The position numbers and the translations under genes were made by a program. A DNA stretch of 64,000 nt, taken from the NCBI RefSeq assembly GCF_014650755.1, contig NZ_BMVO01000007.1:124001-188000 (forward strand), given 5' to 3'. The notes under the pieces were generated by a model. It was not told the DNA's origin and searched no databases. It saw only the letters and a list, made by a program, of their open reading frames with translations. This DNA is from Streptomyces chryseus. Its GTDB lineage: Bacteria; Actinomycetota; Actinomycetes; Streptomycetales; Streptomycetaceae. Position 1 is the stretch's first letter; every line of letters begins with the position of its first letter. Of the stretch, positions 25,032 through 33,939 are shown in pieces.

Positions 25032-26132
25032 TCACGGGCTGACGGCGAGCACCAGGTACGCCGCCAGCAGGGCCAGGTGCACGCCGCCCTGCAGGGGCGT
25101 CGCGCGTCCCGGCACGATGGTCAGCGTCCCGACGGCCACCGTGAGCGCGAGCAGCACCATGTGCGAGGCGCCGAGCCCCAGCAGCAGCGGCCCCTCCATC
25201 CACACGGAGGCGAGTGCGACCGCCGGAATGGTCAGACCGATGCTGGCCATGGCCGAGCCGAGCGCCAGGTTAAGGCTGGTCTGCACCCGGTCGCGGCGGG
25301 CGGCCCGTACGGCGGCGATCGACTCCGGCAGCAGCACGAGCAGCGCGATCACGACACCCACCACCGACGCGGGCAGCCCGGCCGCCTCCACCCCCGACTC
25401 GATCGTCGGGGACACGCCCTTCGCCAGCCCGACGACCGCGACCAGGGACACCGCGAGCAGCCCGAGACTGACGAGCGCGACCCGCTGCGTCGGCGGGTCG
25501 GCGTGCTCCTCGACGTCGATCACCCTGCCCTGGGTGGTCATGGGCAGGAAGTAGTCCCGGTGCCGCCAGGTCTGGGTCATCACGAACAGCCCGTAAAGCA
25601 CCACGGCCGCGAACGCCGCGAAGACGAGCTGGGCGGGACTGAACTCGGGGCCGGCGGCGCTGGTGGTGAACGTCGGCAGGGCCAGGCTCAGGCCCGCCAG
25701 CGTCGCGACGGTCGCGAACGCCGCGCCGGTGCCCTCGGCGTTGAAGACCGCCACCTTCCGCTTCAGCGAGCCGACGAGGAGGGAGAGCCCGACGATGCCG
25801 TTGCAGGTGATCATCACGGCGGCGAAGACGGTGTCCCTGGCCAGGGAGCTGTTCTTGTCGCCGGAGTCGGCCATGAGCGTCACGATCAGAGCGACTTCGA
25901 TGATCGTGACGGCCACGGCGAGGACGAGCGAGCCGAACGGCTCGCCCACCCGGTGGGCGACCACCTCCGCGTGATGCACCGCGGCGAGCACGGCGCCGGC
26001 CAGGAAGCAGGCCAGCAGCGTGACCACCGGACCCGGCAGGTCACGTCCCCAGGCGAGGACCAGCAGTACGACGGCCAGCACGGGCACGGTGGTCGACCAG
26101 TGCGCGGCGGGGGCGCGGACCAGACGGATCAT
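25032..26132 (-). CDS. calcium/cation:proton antiporter (ChaA-like, CaCA family)
   Basis: 366 aa from ATG 26132. Two internal repeats of about five membrane segments each carry the acidic motifs of the Na+/Ca2+ exchanger fold: VTIIEVALIVTLM (about 77-89) and LLVLLPESIAAVRAARRD in the second half. An acidic cytosolic loop lies between. It should expel Ca2+ or Na+ in exchange for H+. It ends 4 bp from the convergent LysR gene and is divergent from the small gene at 26212. Confidence 0.88.
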   Translation of the reverse strand: MIRLVRAPAAHWSTTVPVLAVVLLVLAWGRDLPGPVVTLLACFLAGAVLAAVHHAEVVAHRVGEPFGSLVLAVAVTIIEVALIVTLMADSGDKNSSLARDTVFAAVMITCNGIVGLSLLVGSLKRKVAVFNAEGTGAAFATVATLAGLSLALPTFTTSAAGPEFSPAQLVFAAFAAVVLYGLFVMTQTWRHRDYFLPMTTQGRVIDVEEHADPPTQRVALVSLGLLAVSLVAVVGLAKGVSPTIESGVEAAGLPASVVGVVIALLVLLPESIAAVRAARRDRVQTSLNLALGSAMASIGLTIPAVALASVWMEGPLLLGLGASHMVLLALTVAVGTLTIVPGRATPLQGGVHLALLAAYLVLAVSP

Positions 26133-26211
26133 GCCTTCGACCCTGACAGAGGGGCGGTCGGGGCGCGCGTCGTACGGCGTGTAGGGCGCTGACGGCGCTA
26201 GCGTCGAAGCC

Positions 26212-26490
26212 ATGCCTACGCCCAGCACGCCTCCGCCGCCCGCCCGCTACACGGTGCAGATCAAGCCCCGGGCGGCCGATGCCGCCGGGCACCCCGACCA
26301 CGGTTCCACGCTGCGGACGGCGGTCGTGGAGGCGACCGGGGAGACGGGGGCGTCCGGGTACCCCCGGTACGAGGGCGACGGCGTGGCGGCCGACATCGAT
26401 CCCCGCAGCGGGGCGGTGGAGGCGATCACGCTCGACGGCGCCGAACTCCCCTACGGCTGGATCGCCGAGGCCGCCCCGCCGTCGGCGTGA
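26212..26490 (+). CDS. small conserved protein of unknown function
   Basis: 92 aa, soluble and acidic. The middle contains P-D-H-G-S-T-L-R-T-A followed by two beta-like stretches (YEGDGVAADIDPRSGAVEAITLDG). Codon use is like its neighbours and the gene is divergent from the exchanger, so it is likely real. No family recognised with certainty and no membrane segment or signal peptide. Confidence 0.6.
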   Translation: MPTPSTPPPPARYTVQIKPRAADAAGHPDHGSTLRTAVVEATGETGASGYPRYEGDGVAADIDPRSGAVEAITLDGAELPYGWIAEAAPPSA

Positions 26491-26505
26491 CGTGACGCGC
26501 GGCGG

Positions 26506-27273
26506 CTAGCGGCGCAGCGCGTGGCCGAACCCGGAGGCCAGGGGCATCCGCAGGCCCAGCGGCGGCGGCGCCGCGAACGCGTCGGCCACCGGACGGGCGT
26601 ACCCGCGCCCGAAGAGCGCCCCCAGCACGAAGTCGGCCGCGAGCGCCAGCACCTCGGGCCGGTGCTGCCGCAGGGAGTGGCCGTCGGAGTGCACCTCGAA
26701 GCGGCACGTGTCGCGGTTGACCTTCTTCGCCCGCTCCGCCAGCCGGTAGGACAGCTCCGGGTCGGTGCGCTCGTCGTTCGTGCCGTGCACGATCAGGACA
26801 TGGCGCCCGGCCAGCTGCCGCACCGGCTCCGCCGCCGCCGCGACGTCGTCGTCCGGCAGCCACGGCGCGAGGGCGAGCACCGAGTTGACGGCCGGGTGGT
26901 CCGCCGCGTGCAGCGCCGCCCGCCCGCCCATGTCGATCCCGGCCAGGCACACCGGTACGTCGCCGTAGCGCCGTACGACCTCGTCCGCCGCCCACGCCGC
27001 GTCCGCCGCGAGCCGCGCGTCCGACCCGTTCCAGCCGCGCCCGCGGTAGCGCACGACGTGGGCGACGAGTCCCTCGTCCCGCCCCGCCGCCGCCAGGGTC
27101 CGTGCCAGCGGCCGTACGCCGGCGTGCGCCAGCGGGGACGGTCCGCGTGCCGACAGGGGCTCGCCCGCGGGAAGCAGCAGGACCACGCCGCAGACCGTGG
27201 GGGCCCCGCCCCCGGCCGCTCCGACCGCCCGCCCCAACCGGGCTGTGGAAACCGGGATTGCTTGCTGTGCCAT
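26506..27273 (-). CDS. alpha/beta-hydrolase-fold protein with Asp at the nucleophile elbow
   Basis: 255 aa. The strand-turn-helix elbow reads VCLAGIDMGGRAALHAA (about 106-122), where the usual Ser of GxSxG is Asp. The later HVLIVHGTNDERTDPELS (acid loop) and HSDGHSLRQH (candidate catalytic His) are in place. An Asp nucleophile occurs in dehalogenases and epoxide hydrolases, but the rest resembles dienelactone-hydrolase-like proteins, so the reaction cannot be named. Cytosolic. Divergent from add, 102 bp apart. Confidence 0.75.
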   Translation of the reverse strand: MAQQAIPVSTARLGRAVGAAGGGAPTVCGVVLLLPAGEPLSARGPSPLAHAGVRPLARTLAAAGRDEGLVAHVVRYRGRGWNGSDARLAADAAWAADEVVRRYGDVPVCLAGIDMGGRAALHAADHPAVNSVLALAPWLPDDDVAAAAEPVRQLAGRHVLIVHGTNDERTDPELSYRLAERAKKVNRDTCRFEVHSDGHSLRQHRPEVLALAADFVLGALFGRGYARPVADAFAAPPPLGLRMPLASGFGHALRR

Positions 27274-27347
27274 GACAGAACAGTCTCAGAAGCCCAGGTG
27301 TACTCCACCCGTCCGCACGGTCACTGTTACGTATCGACAGAGGCGAT

Positions 27348-27375
27348 CTACGCGCGTAGGCGCTAGAGTGCGCAG
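27348..27375 (+). promoter_or_regulatory. operator copy 2 (CTACGCGCGTAG, 27348-27359) and leaderless promoter of add
   Basis: The palindrome is followed after 4 bp by TAGAGT (27364-27369), and the ATG comes 6 nt after that hexamer. There is no Shine-Dalgarno sequence. A -10 at this distance would start transcription at the A of the ATG, so the mRNA should be leaderless. The operator then lies between -35 and -10, a repressor position. Confidence 0.75.
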
Positions 27376-28524
27376 ATGACGAGCGAGACCCCCAACACGC
27401 CCACCGCGGACCAGATCCGCCGCGCCCCGAAGGTGCTGCTCCACGACCACCTCGACGGTGGTCTGCGGCCCGGCACGATCATCGATCTCGCCCGCGAGGC
27501 GGGTTACGAGTCACTCCCCGAGACCGACGCCGACAAGCTCGGCATCTGGTTCCGCGAGGCCGCCGACTCCGGCTCGCTGGAGCGCTACCTGGAGACCTTC
27601 GCGCACACCTGTGCCGTCATGCAGACGCGTGACGCGCTGTTCCGCGTCGCCGCCGAGTGCGCCGAGGACCTCGCCGAGGACGGCGTCGTCTACGCCGAGA
27701 TCCGGTACGCCCCCGAGCAGCACCTCGAAAAGGGCCTGACCCTCGAAGAGGTCGTCGAGGCCGTCACCGACGGCTTCCGCGAGGGTGAGCGCCGCGCGAA
27801 GGCGAACGGCCACCGCATCCGCGTCGGCGCCCTGCTGACCGCGATGCGCCACGCCGCCCGCGCCCTGGAGATCGCCGAGCTCGCCAACCGCTACCGCGGC
27901 AACGGCGTCGTCGGCTTCGACATCGCCGGCGCCGAGGCGGGCTTCCCGCCCACCCGCCACCTCGACGCCTTCGAGTACCTCAAGCGCGAGAACAACCACT
28001 TCACGATCCACGCCGGCGAGGCCTTCGGGCTCCCCTCCATCTGGCAGGCACTCCAGTGGTGCGGCGCCGACCGGCTCGGTCACGGCGTGCGCATCATCGA
28101 CGACATCGAGGTCGCGGAAGACGGCAGCGTCACGCTGGGCCGCCTCGCCGCGTACGTGCGCGACAAGCGCATCCCGCTGGAGATGTGCCCGACGTCCAAC
28201 CTCCAGACGGGCGCGGCCGACTCGTACGCCGCACACCCCATCGGACTGCTGCGCAAGCTGCACTTCCGTACCACGGTCAACACCGACAACCGGCTGATGA
28301 GCGGCACCAGCATGAGCCGCGAGTTCGAGCACCTGGTCGAGGCATTCGGTTACACGCTCGACGACATGCAGTGGTTCACAGTCAATGCGATGAAATCAGC
28401 ATTCATTCCTTTCGACGAACGCCTTGCCATGATCAATGACGTGATCAAGCCCGGTTACGCCGAGCTGAAATCCGAATGGCTGTTCCGTCAGACCGCTGCG
28501 ACCAGCGGTTCTTCCGCCGGCTGA
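27376..28524 (+). CDS. add: adenosine deaminase
   Basis: 382 aa. Converts adenosine and deoxyadenosine to the inosine forms. Zinc and catalytic elements: H23-x-H25 in [13 protein letters not shown] (about 213-216, proton-donor Glu), the HGVRI histidine (about 236) and [10 protein letters not shown] carrying the zinc-binding and catalytic Asp; the usual NTDDP is NTDNR, as in other actinobacterial Add proteins. Leaderless promoter and operator directly upstream (27348-27375). Products go to purine nucleoside phosphorylase (42528-43358). Monocistronic. Confidence 0.96.
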   Translation: MTSETPNTPTADQIRRAPKVLLHDHLDGGLRPGTIIDLAREAGYESLPETDADKLGIWFREAADSGSLERYLETFAHTCAVMQTRDALFRVAAECAEDLAEDGVVYAEIRYAPEQHLEKGLTLEEVVEAVTDGFREGERRAKANGHRIRVGALLTAMRHAARALEIAELANRYRGNGVVGFDIAGAEAGFPPTRHLDAFEYLKRENNHFTIHAGEAFGLPSIWQALQWCGADRLGHGVRIIDDIEVAEDGSVTLGRLAAYVRDKRIPLEMCPTSNLQTGAADSYAAHPIGLLRKLHFRTTVNTDNRLMSGTSMSREFEHLVEAFGYTLDDMQWFTVNAMKSAFIPFDERLAMINDVIKPGYAELKSEWLFRQTAATSGSSAG

Positions 28525-28544
28525 GGTCGAGCGCAGTACACCGT

Positions 28545-28577
28545 AGGCGGCCCGGAACGTCAATTCCGGGCCGCCTT
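28545..28577 (+). terminator. terminator of add
   Basis: A 13-bp perfect stem (28545-28557 with 28564-28576) and 6-nt loop, then TT. Confidence 0.85.
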
Positions 28578-28656
28578 CGCGTGTTTGCGGCGGAGTCCGG
28601 GCGTGGCTAGCTTGCAGAGCCGCTCCCCATTCCCCGTTTGCGAGGACGTTTTCTCC

Positions 28657-29025
28657 ATGAAGCAGTCTGCTGCCAAGACTCTCGGTGCCGCCGCTCTCGG
28701 TGCCGCTTTCGTCGCTGCCGCCGCCGGCAGCGCCTCCGCGGCTCCGGCCGCCCCGGCCGTGCCCGACCTGACGGGCACGCTGAGCTCCGCCACCACGACG
28801 CTGCCCGTGCAGGACGTCGTCGGCAAGCTCCCCGGAGGCGCCCCCGAGGCCCTGACCGGCGGCGTGAGCGCCCTCACCGGCAGCGCCTCCACCCTGCCCG
28901 CCACCACGTCCGACGCCCTGGCCAAGGCGCAGCCGTCCGACGGCAAGGGCGCCCGCAGCGCCGACCCGCTGAAGGGCCTGCTCGGCGGTCTGCCCGCCGG
29001 CGCGCTGCCCGGCATCGGCGGCTGA
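28657..29025 (+). CDS. small secreted Ala/Gly/Pro-rich protein
   Basis: 122 aa from ATG 28657. Signal peptide about 1-29 (KQSAAK, Ala-rich core, SASA-A cleavage). The mature chain is low in complexity, without Cys or aromatic residues, with T-L-P repeats (TTLPVQDVV, STLPATTS) and a Gly-rich end. No domain recognised. Flanked by terminators on both sides, so it has its own promoter. Probably surface-associated, but no direct evidence. Confidence 0.7.
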   Translation: MKQSAAKTLGAAALGAAFVAAAAGSASAAPAAPAVPDLTGTLSSATTTLPVQDVVGKLPGGAPEALTGGVSALTGSASTLPATTSDALAKAQPSDGKGARSADPLKGLLGGLPAGALPGIGG

Positions 29026-29048
29026 CGGACCGTACGGCACACACGCGT

Positions 29049-29090
29049 GAGGGGCGCGCACGGGAACATCGGTTCCGGTGCGCGCCCCTC
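29049..29090. terminator. long hairpin terminator after the small secreted protein
   Basis: A 13-bp stem (29049-29061 with 29078-29090) continues, after one mismatch, as 5 more pairs around a 4-nt loop. It separates convergent genes (secreted protein and PspC protein) and may serve both. Confidence 0.85.
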
Positions 29091-29119
29091 GGTGCGCGGT
29101 GTACCCCGACCGCCCGGCA

Positions 29120-29320
29120 TCACCAGGCGGTCTTCGCCGTCTTCTCGCCGGGCAGGAACACCCACAGCGCCAGGTACAGCAGGATCTGCGGCCCGGGAAG
29201 CAGACACGAGACCGCGAAGATCACTCGCATCGTGGTGGCCGAGGTGCCGAAGCGCTGTGCCAGCGCGGCGCACACTCCGCCGATCATTCGGCCGTTACGG
29301 GGTCGGACAAGGGCGGTCAT
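29120..29320 (-). CDS. PspC-domain membrane protein
   Basis: 66 aa from ATG 29320 (GAGGAG 6 nt upstream). Matches the PspC domain: NGRMIGGVCAALAQRFGTSATTMRVIF followed by a C-terminal hydrophobic helix (GPQILLYLALWVFLP) with a Pro-Gly turn. Single-domain small PspC proteins in actinobacteria are membrane-bound and linked to envelope stress or to histidine kinases; no kinase domain is fused here. Confidence 0.88.
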   Translation of the reverse strand: MTALVRPRNGRMIGGVCAALAQRFGTSATTMRVIFAVSCLLPGPQILLYLALWVFLPGEKTAKTAW

Positions 29321-29412
29321 GGCGGGCTCCTCGCGAGCTGGTCCGGGGGTCACGTCCGGTGTGCCTCCCGATGCCTCCATACTGCTCGCCGAGAACCGTC
29401 CAAAGCGTCGCT

Positions 29413-29961
29413 CTACGGGGCGATCCCGACCCTGGGAATTGTCGGGGTGGCCCCCTGAGACACCTCGTCCCGCCGCAGGACCTCACCGCGCCCCGGCGGT
29501 TGCCTGCGGCGCAGCCGCGCACGCCCCATCGGTACGACCGCGAGGTGCGTCAGCGCCACCCCGGCCGTGTTCAGCAGCAGCGAGTCCACGTCGACGACCC
29601 GGCCGGGCACCCCGGTCTGGAGCAGCTCGATCCCCAGCGAGAACAGGGCGCCCGCGAGGGCCGTACGCGCCAGTGAGGCCACCGGCGACACGTGCAGCCG
29701 GCCCCCCGCCATCGGCAGCAGTACGCCCAGCGGCGCCAGCAGCAGAAGCCCCTCGCAGATGCGTCGCGCCGCCTGGGCGGGGCCGAGCGCCAGGTCCGCC
29801 TCGATGCCGGCCAGCGGCTGGAAGTTCGCAGACGTCACCCACGGGACGTCCAGGGGACGCAGCGTCAGCGACGCGACGAGCAGCAGGTGCGCGACGAGGA
29901 GTAAGCCTCCCGCCGCGCGGAAGCGGTTGATGACGGCGCTGCCGTCCGAGCCATGACGCAC
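29413..29961 (-). CDS. VanZ-like membrane protein
   Basis: 182 aa from GTG 29961 (GGGGGG just upstream; a TTG nine bases earlier is possible). Four hydrophobic segments with the VanZ pattern: FQPLAG.., LLLLAPLGVLLP, LFSLGIELLQ.. and RVVDVDSLLLNTAGVALTHL, where E and D residues are conserved in the family. VanZ-like proteins affect teicoplanin sensitivity in some bacteria; here the function is unknown. Same strand as the lipoprotein-afsQ genes, 84 bp downstream of them. Confidence 0.82.
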   Translation of the reverse strand: MRHGSDGSAVINRFRAAGGLLLVAHLLLVASLTLRPLDVPWVTSANFQPLAGIEADLALGPAQAARRICEGLLLLAPLGVLLPMAGGRLHVSPVASLARTALAGALFSLGIELLQTGVPGRVVDVDSLLLNTAGVALTHLAVVPMGRARLRRRQPPGRGEVLRRDEVSQGATPTIPRVGIAP

Positions 29962-30045
29962 GCCCCCCAAGACGCGGGTACCGGCAGGATCGGTTCCGCC
30001 CGGGAACGACAGTGTGACAAGCCCGGCTCCCGCGCCCGGAAACGA

Positions 30046-30651
30046 TCAGCGCGTGGGGCGGATCTCGCCCAGCGTCGGCAGCACCGACTCGGGGCGGGCC
30101 TTGAGCGCCGCCGTGCACTGGTAGCCGCGTACCGGGTCGTCGGACGGTCCGCCGAGTGTCACCGACCGGTCGGGTCCGGCCGCCGCGCTGTCCGCGTACG
30201 TGCAGACGATCTGCGCCAGCGCGTGCGTGGGAAGGTCCTCCGGCTGGCTGCTCAGCCGCAGTGCGTCCCGGGGATCGCCCTTGCGCGCCCCGGCCACGGT
30301 CAGTGACTCCCGTACGTCCGTACTGAAGCCCGCCTGCCGCTCCTCGTCCGACGGCGCCTTCTTGAGCTCGTCGAGGAGCGTCTGCGCGACCCGCACCCGG
30401 TCGGACAGCCGCTCCTCGGGGATCCGCACCGTACGGTCGACCGAGACGAGCTGGGCCCCGCACACCAGGTACACCTGGAGCGGTACGCCGGACGCCGCCT
30501 CGCCGGCCGGTTCCTGGGCCGACAGCTCGCACGGCACCCGGGACGGCGCCGCGCCCGCGTCGACCGGCACCGACGTCGTCCGGATCCCGCACCCGGCGAG
30601 CGCGGCACAGAGCGCGGCGAGGGCCGTGAGCCGGGTCAGCCTGCGCTTCAC
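30046..30651 (-). CDS. lipoprotein of the AfsQ locus
   Basis: 201 aa. Lipobox L-A-G-C ends a signal of about 21 residues, so the mature protein is anchored outside the membrane. It has a GerMN-like arrangement (LQVYLVCGAQLVSVDRTV, then VRVAQTLLDELKKAP). The GTG start overlaps the stop of the sensor kinase (GTGA), giving a three-gene operon afsQ1-afsQ2-lipoprotein. By analogy with CseA it may tune signal perception by the kinase; this is inference. Confidence 0.85.
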   Translation of the reverse strand: MKRRLTRLTALAALCAALAGCGIRTTSVPVDAGAAPSRVPCELSAQEPAGEAASGVPLQVYLVCGAQLVSVDRTVRIPEERLSDRVRVAQTLLDELKKAPSDEERQAGFSTDVRESLTVAGARKGDPRDALRLSSQPEDLPTHALAQIVCTYADSAAAGPDRSVTLGGPSDDPVRGYQCTAALKARPESVLPTLGEIRPTR

Positions 30652-32189
30652 TTGTCCCCGCCCTCCTGCGCGTCCCGCACGCCGCCGTCCCCTTCGTCGT
30701 CCCCGTCCGCCGCGCGCGACACGTCGAGCGGCAGCCGCAGGACGAACACCGCGCCGCCCTCCGGCGAGTTGGACGCGGTGATGTCCCCGCCGTGGATGTG
30801 CGCGTTCTCCATGGCGATGGACAGGCCGAGGCCGCTGCCCTCGGAGCGCGGGCGCGACGCGCTCGCCTTGTAGAAGCGGTCGAAGACGTGCGGCAGTACG
30901 GCCTCCGGGATGCCCGGGCCGTGGTCCCGTACCTCGATGAGCAGTTCGTGGTCGACGGGCCGCACCGACACGCGCACCGGGGAACCGCCGTGCTTGAGCG
31001 CGTTGCCGATCAGGTTCGCCAGGATCACGTCGAGCCGGCGCGGGTCGAGGCGCGCCATGATGCCGCGCTCGGCGTCGAGATCGACCGCGTCGAGCCACGC
31101 GCGGGCGTCGATGCAGGCGGTCACCTGGTCGGCCACGTCGACGTCGTCGAGGACGAGCCGGGCCGTGCCCGCGTCGAAGCGGGTCACCTCCATCAGGTTC
31201 TCGACCAGGTCGTTCAGCCGCCGCGTCTCGCTCACCACCAGGTGCACGGCGGGCGCGATCATCGGATCGAGGTTGTCCGCCTCGTCCTCCAGGACCTCCG
31301 CCACCGCCGTGATCGCGGTCAGCGGGGTCCGCAGCTCGTGCGACATGTCGGCGACGAAGCGGCGGCTGGACTCCTCCCGAGCGCTCATGTCCGCGACCTT
31401 CTTCTCCAGCGACTCGGCGGTCCGGTTGAACGTCCTTGACAGCTCGGCCAGTTCGTCCGTCCCCGACACCCGCAGCCGGGTGTCCAGCTTGCCCTCACCG
31501 AGCCGCCGCGCCGCGTCCCCGAGCCGCTGCACGGGCTTGAGCACGGTCGTCGCGGCCGCCTGCGCGAGCAGCGCGGAGCCCAGCAGGGCCAGCGCGGTCG
31601 CGATCGCCAGGGACCAGGCGAGCGAGTTGAGGTCGTCGCGCTCCTGCTCCAGCGAGGTCAGCATGTAGCCGGTCGGCCCGCCGCCGATCACCTTCGTGCC
31701 CGCCACCAGGGACGGCTTGTCCCTCGGACTGATCCGCACCCAGTAGAGGTGGTACGGGAACTCGTTGGCCTCGGTGACCTTCTGCCGCCGGTTCACCGCG
31801 CCCTGAAGCTCCCGCGGTACGTCCTCGAGCGTCAGGGTGTCGACGTCCGAGGTGGCGGCTATCGGCTTGCCCGGCTCGCGCTCGTCCACCAGCAGCACGC
31901 TGTAGCCGGGGTTCCCGCCGGCCGCCATCTGCGTCGCGGCGGCCTGCAGTTCGGCCTGCGTCGGCCGCGGCGGCAGCGTGGCCGCGCGGTTCTGCATCTC
32001 CTGGCGGAAGCTGTTGAGCGCCGCGTCCTGGGTGCGGGTCAGCACCGCCTCGCGGTTGAGCCAGTACGCGATGCCCGACGCCGAGACGGCGGCGGTCAGC
32101 GCCACCAGCGCGAACACGACGACGAGCCGCAGTCGCAGGCTGGTCCAGCGCGGCCCCGCCTGCGGGGACTTCTCCCGGGCAGCGCTCAC
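30648..32189 (-). CDS. afsQ2: sensor histidine kinase AfsQ2
   Basis: 513 aa from GTG 32189, which overlaps the stop of afsQ1 (GTGA). Membrane helix about 22-43, extracytoplasmic sensor domain about 45-188, second helix about 190-213, HAMP (TTVLKPVQRLGDAARRLGEGKLDTRL), HisKA with phospho-acceptor H284 in DMSHELRTPL, and HATPase with NLIGNALKHGG, DHGPGIP and GSGLGLSIA. The kinase of the AfsQ1/Q2 system, which in S. coelicolor influences antibiotic production and nitrogen-related genes. Identification rests on locus structure plus near-identity of the partner regulator. Confidence 0.9.
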   Translation of the reverse strand: MSAAREKSPQAGPRWTSLRLRLVVVFALVALTAAVSASGIAYWLNREAVLTRTQDAALNSFRQEMQNRAATLPPRPTQAELQAAATQMAAGGNPGYSVLLVDEREPGKPIAATSDVDTLTLEDVPRELQGAVNRRQKVTEANEFPYHLYWVRISPRDKPSLVAGTKVIGGGPTGYMLTSLEQERDDLNSLAWSLAIATALALLGSALLAQAAATTVLKPVQRLGDAARRLGEGKLDTRLRVSGTDELAELSRTFNRTAESLEKKVADMSAREESSRRFVADMSHELRTPLTAITAVAEVLEDEADNLDPMIAPAVHLVVSETRRLNDLVENLMEVTRFDAGTARLVLDDVDVADQVTACIDARAWLDAVDLDAERGIMARLDPRRLDVILANLIGNALKHGGSPVRVSVRPVDHELLIEVRDHGPGIPEAVLPHVFDRFYKASASRPRSEGSGLGLSIAMENAHIHGGDITASNSPEGGAVFVLRLPLDVSRAADGDDEGDGGVRDAQEGGDK

Positions 32190-32863
32190 GAAGGCGAGTC
32201 CAGCCGGTAGCCGACACCGCGGACCGTACGGATGAGAGTCGGCGACGACGGCACGTCCTCGACCTTGGCCCGCAGCCGCTGCACGCACGCGTCGACCAGG
32301 CGCGAGTCGCCGAGGTAGTCGTGCTCCCACACCAGCCGCAGCAACTGCTGCCGGGACAGGGCCTGCCCGGGGCGACGGCTCAGCTCCAGGAGCAGCCGCA
32401 GCTCGGTCGGCGTGAGCTGGAGGTCCTCGCCGTTCTTGGTCACCGTCATCGCGGACCGGTCGATGGTCACGTTGCCGAACACGGCGGCGTCGTTGGCCTC
32501 CCGCTCACCCCGCCGCAGCACCGCGCGGATACGGGCGTCGAGGACCCGCCCCTGCACCGGCTTGACAACGTAGTCGTCGGCTCCGGATTCCAGGCCGACC
32601 ACCACGTCGATGTCGTCGCTGCGCGCGGTCAGCAGGATGATCGGCAGCTGGTCCGTGCGCCTGATGCGCCGGCACACCTCGAATCCGTCGATGCCGGGCA
32701 GCATCACGTCCAGCACGATCAGGTCGGGCCGCTGCTCACGCAGCAGTTTGAGGCCGTCCTCTCCCGTCGCCGCGGTGGCCACTCGGTGGCCCTGGCGTGA
32801 CAGGGAGAGTTCGAGGGCCGTGCGGATGGCGTCGTCGTCCTCGATCAGCAGCAGGAAAGGCAC
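32186..32863 (-). CDS. afsQ1: response regulator AfsQ1 (OmpR family)
   Basis: 225 aa from GTG 32863, the same length as I recall for AfsQ1; ATG 32872 would add three residues, and neither has a clear Shine-Dalgarno. Receiver domain with acidic pair IEDDD, phospho-acceptor D52 in LDVMLPG and conserved Lys in VVKPVQGR; winged-helix DNA-binding domain about 125-225 ending in RTVRGVGYRLD. Activates the divergent sigQ in S. coelicolor; an exact GTnAC-N6-GTnAC box is found between the two genes. Confidence 0.93.
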   Translation of the reverse strand: MPFLLLIEDDDAIRTALELSLSRQGHRVATAATGEDGLKLLREQRPDLIVLDVMLPGIDGFEVCRRIRRTDQLPIILLTARSDDIDVVVGLESGADDYVVKPVQGRVLDARIRAVLRRGEREANDAAVFGNVTIDRSAMTVTKNGEDLQLTPTELRLLLELSRRPGQALSRQQLLRLVWEHDYLGDSRLVDACVQRLRAKVEDVPSSPTLIRTVRGVGYRLDSPS

Positions 32864-32923
32864 AGAGGTCATTCTGGCCCATGGGGGAGGGCGGGTTCGA
32901 CAGTTGGACCGCGCCCCTTCGCT

Positions 32924-32939
32924 GTGACACGGCTGTGAC
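32924..32939. promoter_or_regulatory. AfsQ1-binding box between afsQ1 and sigQ
   Basis: GTGAC-N6-GTGAC direct repeat, an exact match to the published AfsQ1 consensus GTnAC-n6-GTnAC. It lies 61 bp upstream of afsQ1 and 84 bp upstream of sigQ. Confidence 0.85.
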
Positions 32940-33023
32940 AGTCGGCGGACACCCCGATGAAACTGCCCCGGCAAGCTGTTGGTCACACGGACAGCACCGG
33001 ACTCCATTGACGGGGGGCGCGAG

Positions 33024-33782
33024 ATGAACGCACTGCACAGCACCACCTCCAGCGCAGTTGTCACGCGGCTCCACGACGTCACGAGGAGTACGGAGAAGTC
33101 CGGTTCCGGGGCGGGGCGGGGGTGCGCCCGCGGCATCGGCCGTCAGCGCACGCAGCCGTTGCACGTGGCCCCGGTGCCGGACGCTTCCGCGGGGGGCAAC
33201 GGGGGAGCGGCGTACCGGGAGGCGACGGGGGAAGGCGCTTCGGTGCCGCAGGTGGGGAGCGCCGACGCGGCGTTCACCGCCTACGTCCGGGAGCGCCGCG
33301 CCTCCCTGTACGCGACCGCCTACCACCTGACCGGGGACCGGTACGAGGCCGAGGACCTGCTCCAGAGCGCCCTCTTCTCGACGTACCGCGCCTGGGACAG
33401 GATCAGCGACAAGGCGGCGGTCGGCGGCTATCTGCGCCGCACCATGACGAACCTGCACATCAGCGCCTGGCGCAGGCGCAAGCTGAACGAGTACCCGACC
33501 GAGGAACTGCCGGAGACGGCGAACGACACGGACGCGATGCGCGGCACCGAACTGCGCGCCGTGCTGTGGCAGGCGCTCGTCCGGCTGCCCGAACTCCAGC
33601 GCACGATGCTGGTCCTGCGGTACTACGAGGGCCGCACCGACCCGGAGATCGCGGACATCCTCGACATCAGTGTCGGCACGGTCAAGAGCAGCATCTGGCG
33701 GTCACTGCGCCGGCTGCGCGAGGACGAGGTCCTCAGCTTCGGCCGTGACGAGGAGGAGTCCTTCGGCGAGCTGGTGGCCTGA
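33024..33782 (+). CDS. sigQ: ECF sigma factor SigQ
   Basis: 252 aa from ATG 33024. A Gly/Arg-rich N-terminal extension of about 80 residues precedes region 2 (FTAYVRERRASLYATAYHLTGDRYEAEDLLQSALFSTYRAWDRI) and region 4 (LVRLPELQRTMLVLRYYEGRTDPEIADILDISVGTVKSSIWRSLRRLRE), the SigE-like family. Divergent from afsQ1 exactly as sigQ is in S. coelicolor. There it counteracts AfsQ1/Q2 effects on antibiotic production. No anti-sigma gene adjacent. The start could be earlier (32979), but that would leave less of the promoter. Confidence 0.9.
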   Translation: MNALHSTTSSAVVTRLHDVTRSTEKSGSGAGRGCARGIGRQRTQPLHVAPVPDASAGGNGGAAYREATGEGASVPQVGSADAAFTAYVRERRASLYATAYHLTGDRYEAEDLLQSALFSTYRAWDRISDKAAVGGYLRRTMTNLHISAWRRRKLNEYPTEELPETANDTDAMRGTELRAVLWQALVRLPELQRTMLVLRYYEGRTDPEIADILDISVGTVKSSIWRSLRRLREDEVLSFGRDEEESFGELVA

Positions 33783-33843
33783 GGGGTACGGGGGGTACGG
33801 GGGCCGCCGTTTCGGGGGAGACGGCGGGAGTACCGGGGGGAAC

Positions 33844-33887
33844 GCGGCGGGGTCGTACAGGCGGGGGAGCCTGTGCGGCCCCGCCGC
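33844..33887. terminator. hairpin between convergent sigQ and kinase-like genes
   Basis: A 9-bp perfect outer stem (33844-33852 with 33879-33887) and a 6-bp inner stem (33857-33862 with 33869-33874). Confidence 0.75.
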
Positions 33888-33939
33888 GCTGTGCTGTGCG
33901 CGCGTCCGGGACGCGCGGGGGCCCGGAACGTGCCTCCGG

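Noticed and set aside
33897..33917. Second short hairpin after sigQ
   Set aside because: A weak inverted repeat beside a much stronger terminator; no need to invoke it.
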